Source of the DNA: Xanthobacteraceae bacterium
GTDB taxonomy: Bacteria > Pseudomonadota > Alphaproteobacteria > Rhizobiales > Xanthobacteraceae
Length of the DNA stretch: 11,495 bases
Assembly: GCA_030037185.1 (NCBI GenBank)
Contig: JASHRR010000313.1
Location: 1-11,495, forward strand
Reading direction: 5' to 3'
How positions within the stretch are numbered: position 1 is the stretch's first letter; each line of letters starts with the position of its first letter. Under the pieces are notes generated by a model. That model made no database searches, was not told where the DNA came from, and saw only the letters and a list, made by a program, of their open reading frames with translations. A program made the position numbers and the translations under genes. Positions 1 to 6,288 of this stretch are shown piece by piece.

Positions 1-431
1 GCGGGTGTGCCGGTCAGACCGATAATGCGATCGTCAATGCTATTGATGAAGTCGCCGACCATTTTGGGCGTGTCGCGCTCCGGATCGATCGTTACGAAAA
101 ACGGCTGCACCTCCCTCGCCAGAGGGCCCAATGACGTGAGCGTCTCGCTGACTTCTGCAAGCGTTGTCGGGCAAATGTCCGGACAGTGCGTATATCCAAA
201 ATAAACGAGTAGCCACTTACCACGAAAATCCGAATCGGTGACCTTTTGGCCATTGCTGGCGGTCAGGGTGAACGGTCCGCCGATCGTGTCTGACAACGGG
301 GTTTGATTTTGCAATCCCGGCATCCAACCCAAGGCGATCGCGCCCCCGCCAGCCAGCAGCACCATGGCGAGGAGACCGGCCAACAGCCGGCGCCGGCCTT
401 TCGGGGCCATCGAACGATCAAAATCCGACAT
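1..431 (-). CDS. SCO1/SenC family copper chaperone, 3' end outside the window
   Basis: Thioredoxin-fold copper-binding protein of the SCO1/SenC family (PF02630), which helps deliver copper to the CuA centre of cytochrome c oxidase in the periplasm. The first 143 residues are visible. After a basic N-terminus (KGRRR, residues 11-15), one membrane-spanning/signal segment covers about residues 16-36. The redox/copper motif CPDIC has Cys83 and Cys87 and follows the family signature FRGKWLLVYFGYTH. The second signature, TIDPERDTP, is at about residues 114-122. The conserved copper-ligand histidine nearer the C-terminus lies beyond the window edge, so completeness cannot be judged. The ATG at 431 is preceded by a GGTGGAGG Shine-Dalgarno site. 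The gene lies 75 bases downstream of the TPR-like gene on the same strand and is probably cotranscribed with it. The family assignment is secure. A role in oxidase assembly rather than general copper or thiol handling is inferred. Confidence 0.93.
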   Translation of the reverse strand, partial: MSDFDRSMAPKGRRRLLAGLLAMVLLAGGGAIALGWMPGLQNQTPLSDTIGGPFTLTASNGQKVTDSDFRGKWLLVYFGYTHCPDICPTTLAEVSETLTSLGPLAREVQPFFVTIDPERDTPKMVGDFINSIDDRIIGLTGTP

Positions 432-506
432 CTGCAGCCTCCACCACTTGTTAGTGTTGTCATCGGCATTCTTGAGTCATGTGAACCCCTTGAATTCTCT
501 TTACAA

Positions 507-1307
507 CTAAGCGCCTTTGGGCGCTGACCAGACCGGGAATACAGCAACGAAAAAGCCGGCGACGCCAAGCAGGGCAATAGCCGCGAGCAGGGCTTCGATC
601 GAGGAAACGAACTGATCTTGCGGTGACAGCGCCGCATCCGGGACTTCGTCCTCGGGAGCTCTCAAACAGTAGGTCAGATAATGGGACAGACCGGGGTGAC
701 GGGCCGAAGCCACCAACAGCAGTTCGGTCGCTTTTGTTTGCCTCTTGAAGTCTTTATCCAGTGCACGCGGTACGATGTTGAGGGCGAGAGCGTAAAAGAT
801 CTTCGCTTCTTCATCGCCAGGCTCTCGAGCGGCCAATGTTCCCATTGCCTGTTCGTACGCAATCGTTCGCTGATCCCAATCGGTGGTACCATCCTCTTCC
901 CCAAATAGCAGGGTGAGCGCGGCGATGTAGGCGCGCTCCCGTTGCGTGGCCACATGAGCGTTCGCTGCCGACCGCAACGCCGCCCGGCCGACGCGAATGT
1001 CGTCGGGAAGACGGAATCCGGGCACTGGCCGCCTGATCCGGCTCATCGCAATGCCCCAGTAGGCGATTGCGCAATCCGGCTCCGCTTTGGTAATCGCGCT
1101 ATAAATCTGTTCGGACTCGTTGAAGCGAAGCTCATGTATGCGCGCAATTGCAAGGTCGAACTGACGCTGGCTGGCGGGACTGCATGAGATTTGGAAATGG
1201 ACCGACAACCTCTCCTGCTGTGCGGTATCCCATATGGCGACCGCAAAAATGCCGCCCAGCGCCAGGGCGGTGGTGATCAACGCTGCGAGGGCTAAGCGTT
1301 TCTTCAC
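507..1307 (-). CDS. TPR-like protein with N- and C-terminal membrane segments (shortened family member)
   Basis: A 266-residue protein of unknown function. A hydrophobic N-terminal segment (about residues 5-25, signal peptide or anchor) is followed by a TPR-type helical region. Its signature HFQISCSPASQRQFDLAIAR (residues 37-56), then EPDCAIAYWGIAMS, RERAYIAAL, AYEQAMGTLA and EEAKIFYALALN, matches a family of bacterial TPR proteins usually about twice this length. In those proteins the HPGLSHY motif (residues 204-210) is followed by several more repeats. Here the sequence leaves the family pattern directly after HPGLSHYL and ends in a second hydrophobic helix (about residues 236-258) and a six-residue tail. 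The gene starts with GTG at 1307, seven bases after a CAGGAG Shine-Dalgarno site. It sits between tolC-like and SCO-like genes with 75-base gaps. Its codon choice looks less GC-biased than that of the right-hand genes. The function is unknown; a periplasmic scaffold anchored at both ends is inference. Confidence 0.8.
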   Translation of the reverse strand: MKKRLALAALITTALALGGIFAVAIWDTAQQERLSVHFQISCSPASQRQFDLAIARIHELRFNESEQIYSAITKAEPDCAIAYWGIAMSRIRRPVPGFRLPDDIRVGRAALRSAANAHVATQRERAYIAALTLLFGEEDGTTDWDQRTIAYEQAMGTLAAREPGDEEAKIFYALALNIVPRALDKDFKRQTKATELLLVASARHPGLSHYLTYCLRAPEDEVPDAALSPQDQFVSSIEALLAAIALLGVAGFFVAVFPVWSAPKGA

Positions 1308-1382
1308 GTCTTTGCTCCTGCGATGTCGTGAACGAACGAAAGTTGGCCGGCGTAAAGCAAGCCGGAGATGCTTTAAGTTCGG

Positions 1383-2834
1383 TCAGTGGCCCTCAGGGGT
1401 TCGCACTCCAACCCAAGCGTCGCGAACCTGCTGGTAATGGACCATTGGATCGTAGAGTGGTACGTCGATCCCGAGCTTCGGTAAGTTCAATTCGCCAACG
1501 GCGGCGAGCAGCGCATATGATGCGACCACCCGATCGTGCTGTGCGACCAACAACGTGGAACGCGCAGTGATCAGCGTCGCGATGGCGTAGAGCACATCGA
1601 AAGAGGTGCGCAGTCCATTGCGCGCCTCGTCGCGCACGCCGTCATAGGCAATCTCAGCCGCCGCCATCTGGGACTGAGCCGCCAGAACCTGCGCCTTGCT
1701 GGCGTCGAGTTGGCCCCATGCAGTGGCGATGCTCCTCTGCACTGCGTCGCGCGCAGAGTCGAGATCGATGCGCTTCTGACCGACGGTCTCCTCTGACTGG
1801 CGGATGAGAGCGTATTCCGCTCCGCCCTGATAGAGCGGCGCCCTGACCTGGCCGACAACGAAGGCGTCGAACCGCTGCAGCAAATCCGTGGGCACCGCCT
1901 GGTAGGCGGGCGGGGACCAACTTTTGGAAACGTTGCCAGTGAGCGTTACGTTGGGATAGAGCGAGCCCTCGTTGATCTTGACCTGCAACACCGCGGCATC
2001 GATCCCAAACATGGCGACCCCCACGTTCGGATGGTGGTCGCGGCCGAGCTTGATCGCGTCCGCGAGACTGCGCGGGCTTAACCGGTCAACCGGCGCCCCC
2101 GGTGTCAGATTCGTCGGCTCGGTGCCAATGACCTCGCGGTAGGTGGCCCTTGATTTTGCAACCTGAGCCTTGGCGCTGAGCACGGCGCCGCGCGTCTGCG
2201 ACAGATTGGCTTCGGCCAGCGCAACGTCGGTGCGCGAGAGTTCGCCTCTCAGGTAACGGGCGCTGGTCTGGCGCAATAGCTCCTGCAACACCAGAACGTT
2301 GTTGCGTTGCACGTCAAGCAACGCGTTATCGCGCAGCAGGTCCATGTAGGCCGTGGCGGCGTTGAGGAGCACAGTCTGCTCTGCGACCCGCAACGCCTCG
2401 CGCGCAGCCGACGTATTGGTCTCGGCGAGGCGCGTCCGGTTGGCGGTCTGGAAGCCGTTAAAAAGAGTCTGGGTCGCGGTCGCGCTCAACGTCGTCGGCG
2501 CGTAACCCGCCTCCATGTGGCTATAGCTCGGTGTGCCCGAAGGAGCGACCCTCACCAAATTTGCGGTCAATTCATGGCCGCTGCTGGCGCTGACGGTGAC
2601 GGTCGGCCTGTAGCCAGACAGCGCCTGCGGCACATTTTCGTCGGTCGCTCGCACCACGGCGCGCTGCGAATTGAGCTGCGGATTATTTTTGTAGGCCTTT
2701 GCCAGCGCTTGCTCGATCGTGTCTGCCCATGCGGCAGGGGTGGTCGCCTGGAAAATTGCCCAGACACTGCATATTAGCGTCGTGCGCCGCAAACCATCCG
2801 GACTCAACGTGACCCTCACCGCTACTTCACTCAC
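1383..2834 (-). CDS. TolC family outer-membrane efflux/type I secretion protein
   Basis: Outer-membrane channel component of a tripartite efflux pump or type I secretion system. It is expected to form a trimeric beta-barrel with a periplasmic alpha-helical tunnel. The 483 residues match the usual TolC length. A signal peptide ends at about residue 37 (PAAWA, then DTIEQALAKAYKNNPQL). Two OEP-type repeats (PF02321) follow. The first carries SATATQTLFNGFQTANR and LRVAEQTVLLNAATAYMDLL. The second carries a GLRTSFDVLYA motif (about residues 407-417) and VVASYALLAAVGELNLPKLG, the typical end of the alphaproteobacterial TolC family. The C-terminus VRDAWVGVRTPEGH is also family-like. The GTG start at 2834 has a GGGAG Shine-Dalgarno site eight bases before it. 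No membrane-fusion or ABC/RND partner lies in the window, so it is either an orphan channel or serves a distant partner. It is probably the first gene of an operon with the TPR and SCO genes. Confidence 0.93.
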   Translation of the reverse strand: MSEVAVRVTLSPDGLRRTTLICSVWAIFQATTPAAWADTIEQALAKAYKNNPQLNSQRAVVRATDENVPQALSGYRPTVTVSASSGHELTANLVRVAPSGTPSYSHMEAGYAPTTLSATATQTLFNGFQTANRTRLAETNTSAAREALRVAEQTVLLNAATAYMDLLRDNALLDVQRNNVLVLQELLRQTSARYLRGELSRTDVALAEANLSQTRGAVLSAKAQVAKSRATYREVIGTEPTNLTPGAPVDRLSPRSLADAIKLGRDHHPNVGVAMFGIDAAVLQVKINEGSLYPNVTLTGNVSKSWSPPAYQAVPTDLLQRFDAFVVGQVRAPLYQGGAEYALIRQSEETVGQKRIDLDSARDAVQRSIATAWGQLDASKAQVLAAQSQMAAAEIAYDGVRDEARNGLRTSFDVLYAIATLITARSTLLVAQHDRVVASYALLAAVGELNLPKLGIDVPLYDPMVHYQQVRDAWVGVRTPEGH

Positions 2835-3338
2835 GTTCTTACTCCCTCTCCCTCAAGCGTTGCGCCTGATAAACCTCCAGGCGTTGTCGGTTGCCACAGC
2901 AAGCCGCGACAAGTCGCCGTAAAAAATTCGACCGGCTCGGTGCTAAGGTTACACTGGCGTTGTGATTTCCTGATCATTTCTTCGGTGTTTCTCGGAATCT
3001 GCAGGAAGCACTTCCCGCCATGATAGAGCAGGACGCCGAGCGAGCTGCGGGCCGCGTCATTGCCGACGCGGTTATCGCTGGGGTGGCGCCGGCGCCAGGA
3101 TCGGCTTCGCGGCGGCAGGATCAATGTCGAGCGGCCACGGGTGCGCGATCCGGGCGGCAACGAAATCGCCAGGCTCGGGCGCAAGCGGCGCCATGACGCC
3201 GCCTGCGGCCGCGGTCATGAACGCCACTCATCGTGTATGCCAAGGTCAGACGGCCGGGCCGCTGGCGGCTGCGTCGTTATTTGTCGCCGATTAGACCGCG
3301 TTCATCATCGGGCCGGCAGCCCCGCTCGATGCGGGCAC
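2835..3338. other. Intergenic stretch upstream of the tolC-like gene, no firm gene
   Basis: About 500 bases between the tolC-like start and the glycosyltransferase stop. It should hold the promoter of the tolC-TPR-SCO transcript. A stem-loop is possible at 2884-2912 (TTGTCG and CGACAA arms with an inner TTGC/GCAA pair), which would lie in the 5' leader. I found no convincing sigma-70 -35/-10 pair. A longer minus-strand frame that ends in a GTGA overlap with the tolC-like start (2831-3184) has no recognisable family and poor protein character. The part at 3072-3218 could be a small ORF and is listed separately. Confidence 0.6.
3072..3218 (-). CDS. Possible small protein (48 residues), unrecognised
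   Basis: An ATG at 3218 opens a 48-codon frame to TAA at 3072. Most of its third codon positions are G or C, as in the real genes of this window. The product is proline- and alanine-rich (residues 10-18 APLAPEPGD, C-terminus ILAPAPPQR) and has the more ordered core FVAARIAHPWPLDID in the middle. There is no signal peptide or membrane helix. The Shine-Dalgarno site is weak (GAGTGG, five bases before the ATG). I do not recognise a family. It may be a genuine small gene, the tail of a decayed one, or chance. Confidence 0.25.
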   Translation of the reverse strand: MTAAAGGVMAPLAPEPGDFVAARIAHPWPLDIDPAAAKPILAPAPPQR

Positions 3339-3911
3339 TCACCTGCGCGCTCCGCTGCGCAGCATCAGGATGCGCCTGTGCCCGATGCGGGCCAGCAGAT
3401 CCGCCTCCGGATCAGGCGCCGCCTCACGGTGACCGCCGATCTCCTTGTAAAGCCGGGCATCGATCAGGAGGCCCTGATCGGGATGTGCTCGTCGGAGCAG
3501 CTCGAATTTGAGCAGCGCCAGCGCCTCGAAGATCACCGGATGGGCGGAGCGAACGGATACTGTTTTGCGAAACACCGCGGCGGTTTCCGCGCCGCTCGGC
3601 CCCGCCTCCTCGATGAAACGAGCCGTCTCTTCGAGCCAGGTCACGTCGAGCACCGTCCCGGCGCGCAGGAACATCAGCCAGGGTCCGCGCGCCGCCGCCG
3701 CCGCCCGATTGAGCCGCCCACCGAGCGGTGCCGTTGAGGTTGCGACCGCGCAGCCTGCCGCATCCGCGAGCGCCAGCGTCGCGTCGGTCGAACCGCCGTC
3801 CACGATCGTCACTTCGCGCACGACGCCGCTCACGGCGCCCGGTACCAGCATGGCCAGCGTGGGTACCAGCATGCGTTCGCTGTTCAGAGTTGGAATGATG
3901 ACGCTGAGCAT
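3339..3911 (-). CDS. Glycosyltransferase family 2 protein, short, without a DXD motif
   Basis: GT-A fold glycosyltransferase-like protein (PF00535 type), probably cytoplasmic, 190 residues from the chosen start. The N-terminus MLSVIIPTLNSER is the classic first strand and nucleotide-binding loop of GT2 enzymes. VREVTIVDGGSTDATLALAD (DGGSTD at residues 38-43) is the second nucleotide-sugar motif. GGRLNRAAAAARGPWLMFLR follows, as in related short GT2 proteins. Where active GT2 enzymes carry DXD (FLDADT), this protein reads FLRAGT, so the usual metal ligand is absent. The C-terminus DLLARIGHRRILMLRSGARR looks complete. An in-frame ATG at 3980 would add 23 residues. I prefer 3911 because the family begins with this strand, although neither start has a strong Shine-Dalgarno site. 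The substrate is unknown. It is divergent from the radical SAM gene, with an SOS box between them. Confidence 0.8.
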   Translation of the reverse strand: MLSVIIPTLNSERMLVPTLAMLVPGAVSGVVREVTIVDGGSTDATLALADAAGCAVATSTAPLGGRLNRAAAAARGPWLMFLRAGTVLDVTWLEETARFIEEAGPSGAETAAVFRKTVSVRSAHPVIFEALALLKFELLRRAHPDQGLLIDARLYKEIGGHREAAPDPEADLLARIGHRRILMLRSGARR

Positions 3912-4068
3912 TGAGAGCGGCTTGAAAATCCGGCCCGGCCGACTCGGACCGGCAACGGGATACGGGCTTGGCTGTAGCATCCCGCCCCGCTTTGTGAAGG
4001 CACGAAATTGGGCGCGTCCGCCCCTAGACGCGGCATGGCCGGGGGCTCTTGGTCGGCTCAGACAAAAT

Positions 4069-4083
4069 GTTCTTGTTTTGTTC
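4069..4083 (+). promoter_or_regulatory. LexA (SOS) box of the alphaproteobacterial type
   Basis: The sequence GTTCTTGTTTTGTTC is a perfect GTTC-N7-GTTC direct repeat, the established LexA recognition site in Alphaproteobacteria. It lies 25 bases upstream of the ATG of the radical SAM gene, where a bound repressor would block the promoter or early transcription. It also lies in the divergent spacer of the glycosyltransferase gene, 157 bases from that gene's start. The AT-rich flanks are typical of such sites. Confidence 0.75.
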
Positions 4084-4108
4084 GAAATTTTGAGCTAAAG
4101 GACAATCC

Positions 4109-5344
4109 ATGTCGCATCACGCTGCAGTTCGTCGTCACCTGCCGGAGCCTCCGTCCCGTGCCTCGCACGTGGACGAGGGTAAATCGATTTACCGTCGACA
4201 GCTTGGGGGGGAGGCTGGGAGAGCGGCGGCGGGCGCAATGCGGGAGGCCGAGCCGATTGACCCGGCTGTCACGGCAGAGATCGATCCGGCACGCCGGCGC
4301 GGCCGGGGTGCTCAGACAAACGCATCCGGCAGGTTTGAACCGCGCGTGCTGGTCGCGTTCGATGACGGTTGGCAGTCAATCGAGGATCTTGCGCCGTTCA
4401 AGACCGAAGTCGCGATTGATACGACGCGCAAGGTCATCGCCCGCAATACGTCGCCGGACATCCCGTTCGATCGTTCGATCAACCCTTATCGCGGCTGCGA
4501 GCACGGCTGCATCTACTGCTACGCCAGACCAACCCATGCTTATCTCGGCCTGTCGCCCGGCCTCGATTTCGAATCCAAACTCTATATGAAGCCGAGCGCA
4601 CCGGAGCTCCTTGAACGGGAGCTGTCGGCGGGCAACTATACGCCGCGGCTCATCGCGATCGGCACCAACACTGACGCCTATCAGCCGATCGAGCGGCGCT
4701 ATGCAATCATGCGGCGCATTCTGGAGGTGCTGGAGCGTACCGGACACCCGGTCGGGATCGTGACCAAGTCGCACCTCGTGACCCGTGACATCGACATTCT
4801 CTCCAGAATGGCGAGCCGCAATCTGGTGCGGGTCGGCATTTCGGTGACTACCCTCGATCCCAAGCTTGCCCGCACCATGGAGCCGCGTGCTCCGGCGCCG
4901 GCGCGTCGGCTCGACGCGTTGCGCGCACTCGCCGCGGCCGGCGTTCCAACCACCGTGATGGTGGCGCCTGTCATCCCCGCCATCAACGACGCGGAGATCG
5001 AGCGCATACTGGAAGCGGCGGCTGCCTGCGGGGCTGAGGCGGCCGGCTACGTCCTGCTGCGGCTGCCGCTTGAGGTGCGCGACCTGTTCCGCGAGTGGCT
5101 GCGGGCCAATTTTCCCGACCGTGAACGCCACGTTTTTGCGCTGATTCGCCAGACGCGCGGCGGCAAAGAGTACGACGCGACTTTCGGCAAGCGCATGATA
5201 GGTGGCGGTCCCTATGCGTGGATGATCGGCAAACGCTTCGAGACCGCATGCTCCCGCCTTGGGCTCAACGCGCACAAGACGGAACTGACGACCGAGCATT
5301 TCAAGCCGCCCCGGCCGGCGAACGAGCAGTTGAGCTTGCTCTGA
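4109..5344 (+). CDS. PA0069 family radical SAM protein (SplB-related)
   Basis: Radical S-adenosylmethionine protein of 411 residues. It belongs to the PA0069 family, related to spore photoproduct lyase SplB (COG1533). The CxxxCxxC iron-sulfur motif is CEHGCIYC with Cys130, Cys134 and Cys137, inside the family signature INPYRGCEHGCIYCYARPTH. Upstream lies the family N-terminal signature RRGRGAQTNASGRFEP. IAIGTNTDAYQPIER, GIVTKSHLVTRDIDIL, VGISVTTLD and TMEPRAPAPARRLDALRAL continue the TIM-barrel core. The ATG at 4109 has an AAAGGA Shine-Dalgarno site six bases before it. An in-frame ATG at 4238 (residue 44) would remove an unconserved-looking N-terminus, but has a poorer site. The biochemical reaction of this family is not known to me. 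Homology to SplB and the LexA box at 4069 together point to DNA repair or a damage response, which is inference. It ends 124 bases before a convergent gene. Confidence 0.93.
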   Translation: MSHHAAVRRHLPEPPSRASHVDEGKSIYRRQLGGEAGRAAAGAMREAEPIDPAVTAEIDPARRRGRGAQTNASGRFEPRVLVAFDDGWQSIEDLAPFKTEVAIDTTRKVIARNTSPDIPFDRSINPYRGCEHGCIYCYARPTHAYLGLSPGLDFESKLYMKPSAPELLERELSAGNYTPRLIAIGTNTDAYQPIERRYAIMRRILEVLERTGHPVGIVTKSHLVTRDIDILSRMASRNLVRVGISVTTLDPKLARTMEPRAPAPARRLDALRALAAAGVPTTVMVAPVIPAINDAEIERILEAAAACGAEAAGYVLLRLPLEVRDLFREWLRANFPDRERHVFALIRQTRGGKEYDATFGKRMIGGGPYAWMIGKRFETACSRLGLNAHKTELTTEHFKPPRPANEQLSLL

Positions 5345-5410
5345 CGCGGTCTCCCCGGCTGCGCAGGGCAATCGGGCCATCCCTCACCGTCCCAAATCGA
5401 GGCAGAATGA

Positions 5411-5436
5411 CCGGGCCGTGCGATTGCCCGGCCCGG
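5411..5436. terminator. Hairpin between convergent genes
   Basis: Perfect 8-bp arms CCGGGCCG and CGGCCCGG enclose a 10-base loop. The hairpin lies in the 124-base gap between the stop codons of the radical SAM gene (plus) and the secreted-repeat gene (minus). It could slow or stop transcription from both sides. Neither side has a clear T-run, so intrinsic termination is uncertain. Confidence 0.4.
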
Positions 5437-5468
5437 AAACCTCAGCGAGGAGGCGCCCTCCCTCCGCC

Positions 5469-5861
5469 TCAGGGCTTGGCAACGTGCCAAACGTTTCCGC
5501 GATTATCGCCTTCGACGTCGCCCGGCTTCTTGTCGTCCTTCCAGAAGTACAGCGGCTTGCCCTTGTAGGCCCACTGCTTACTGCCGTCATCGCGCGTGAC
5601 GACAGTCCACTCGCCCGCGCTCTTGGCGTCTCCGGAAACCATCAGAGGCGGCCAATTGGTCGCGCACTGGCCATTGCAACTGGACTTGTTGGGCGTGGTG
5701 TCCCGGTCAAGGGTATAGAGGGTCATGCCTTTGGCATCCACCAGCACCTTGCCTTTCGACGTATCGCCGAGCTTGGCGGGTTCAGCCGTTTGGGCGAGCG
5801 CAAATGTGGCGCCGAGCGACAGCATCGTGCCGGCAATCGCAGCAGCGAAGATCTGCTTCAT
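5469..5861 (-). CDS. Secreted-repeat (PF03640, Lipoprotein_15) periplasmic protein
   Basis: A 130-residue exported protein. A typical signal peptide (MKQIFAAAIAGTMLSLGATF, then ALAQ) probably ends after residue 23. The mature part has two copies of the PF03640 secreted repeat. The first contains KGMTLYTLDRDTTPNKSSCN with CNGQCATNWPPL; the second contains DGSKQWAYKGKPLYFWKDDKKPG and ends VEGDNRGNVWHVAKP. The two cysteines in CNGQC probably form a disulfide or bind a ligand. The molecular function of the family is unknown. There is no lipobox, so a soluble periplasmic protein is more likely than a lipoprotein. The start at 5861 is fixed by a GGGAGG Shine-Dalgarno site seven bases upstream and by the signal peptide. 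The frame stays open upstream to 6068, but that extension crosses a palindromic repeat and is not protein-like. Confidence 0.9.
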   Translation of the reverse strand: MKQIFAAAIAGTMLSLGATFALAQTAEPAKLGDTSKGKVLVDAKGMTLYTLDRDTTPNKSSCNGQCATNWPPLMVSGDAKSAGEWTVVTRDDGSKQWAYKGKPLYFWKDDKKPGDVEGDNRGNVWHVAKP

Positions 5862-5890
5862 GATGGAACCTCCCTGATTTTCCTTGGGGA

Positions 5891-5910
5891 GAGCGTCGAA
5901 GAAGACGCTC
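5891..5910. repeat. Short hairpin in the leader of the secreted-repeat gene
   Basis: Perfect 7-bp arms GAGCGTC and GACGCTC enclose the 6-base loop GAAGAA. The hairpin lies 30-49 bases upstream of the minus-strand start codon, probably in the mRNA leader. It may be a stability or regulatory element; no known riboswitch or thermometer is recognised. Confidence 0.4.
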
Positions 5911-5937
5911 CGGGGGTGAGCTTTGGGGCAGCGGCCC

Positions 5938-5978
5938 CCTCCTTTACCTTTCCCGGCTGCCGGGAAAGGTAAAGGAGG
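5938..5978. repeat. Perfect 19-bp-arm palindrome (REP-like intergenic element)
   Basis: The left arm CCTCCTTTACCTTTCCCGG (5938-5956) and its exact reverse complement (5960-5978) are separated by the three bases CTG. Because of the symmetry, both strands read the peptide LPFPAAGKGK in an open frame. Such peptides are common in over-predicted ORFs of Alphaproteobacteria with dispersed intergenic palindromes, so this is probably one copy of a repeat family. No second copy is present in the window, so repetition is inferred. It lacks a T-run and lies between divergent genes, which makes a terminator role unlikely. Confidence 0.7.
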
Positions 5979-6288
5979 AGCGCATGGTGCAACAAAAACA
6001 ACCAAGTTGCAAAGCCGGCTCTTTAGGGGCCGTAATCTCCGACGGTCGGACCGGCCGGCTTCAGTCAATCCGGAGCGATCGGACCACCGCGACAGGAGGG
6101 GCGGCGCGGGGCGACGCTGCGCGAGCCGCGGGGGCGCTGGGCCCGCATGGACCGCACCCCGGATGGACTGCCGGTAAGGTTTCGCGGGGCTTGTCCCGGC
6201 GACGGCGAACTTTTAGGCACTGTGCCGGAATGATCGACGGGGCGGTGCAGCCGGCCACGAGCGGGCCCAGCGTGTCAGGCGTTTTAAG

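Larger units (their letters stand above)
5862..6288. other. Divergent intergenic spacer with a palindromic element
   Basis: The 427 bases separate the minus-strand secreted-repeat gene from the plus-strand YfhO-family gene and should contain both promoters. They hold the short hairpin at 5891-5910, the long palindrome at 5938-5978 and a 6-bp inverted repeat at 6038-6050 (TCCGAC, G, GTCGGA). A plus-strand frame at 5984-6292 has an AAAGGAGG site and overlaps the next start by ATGA. Its codons (TTA, AGA, AGG, CGA) and composition do not look like the neighbouring genes, so it is not called. Confidence 0.6.

Noticed and set aside
2831..3184. Minus-strand frame of 117 codons that ends in a GTGA overlap with the tolC-like start
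   Set aside because: The overlap suggests coupling, but the reading is low in protein character, has no family signature and lacks a good ribosome-binding site. It conflicts with the better-looking frame at 3072-3218.
4376..5380. Long minus-strand open frame opposite the radical SAM gene
   Set aside because: It is a GC-rich antisense shadow. The plus strand carries clear radical SAM motifs across the same bases.
5469..6068. 199-codon version of the secreted-repeat protein
   Set aside because: The extra 69 residues cross the palindrome and lack protein character. The signal peptide and GGGAGG site fix the start at 5861.
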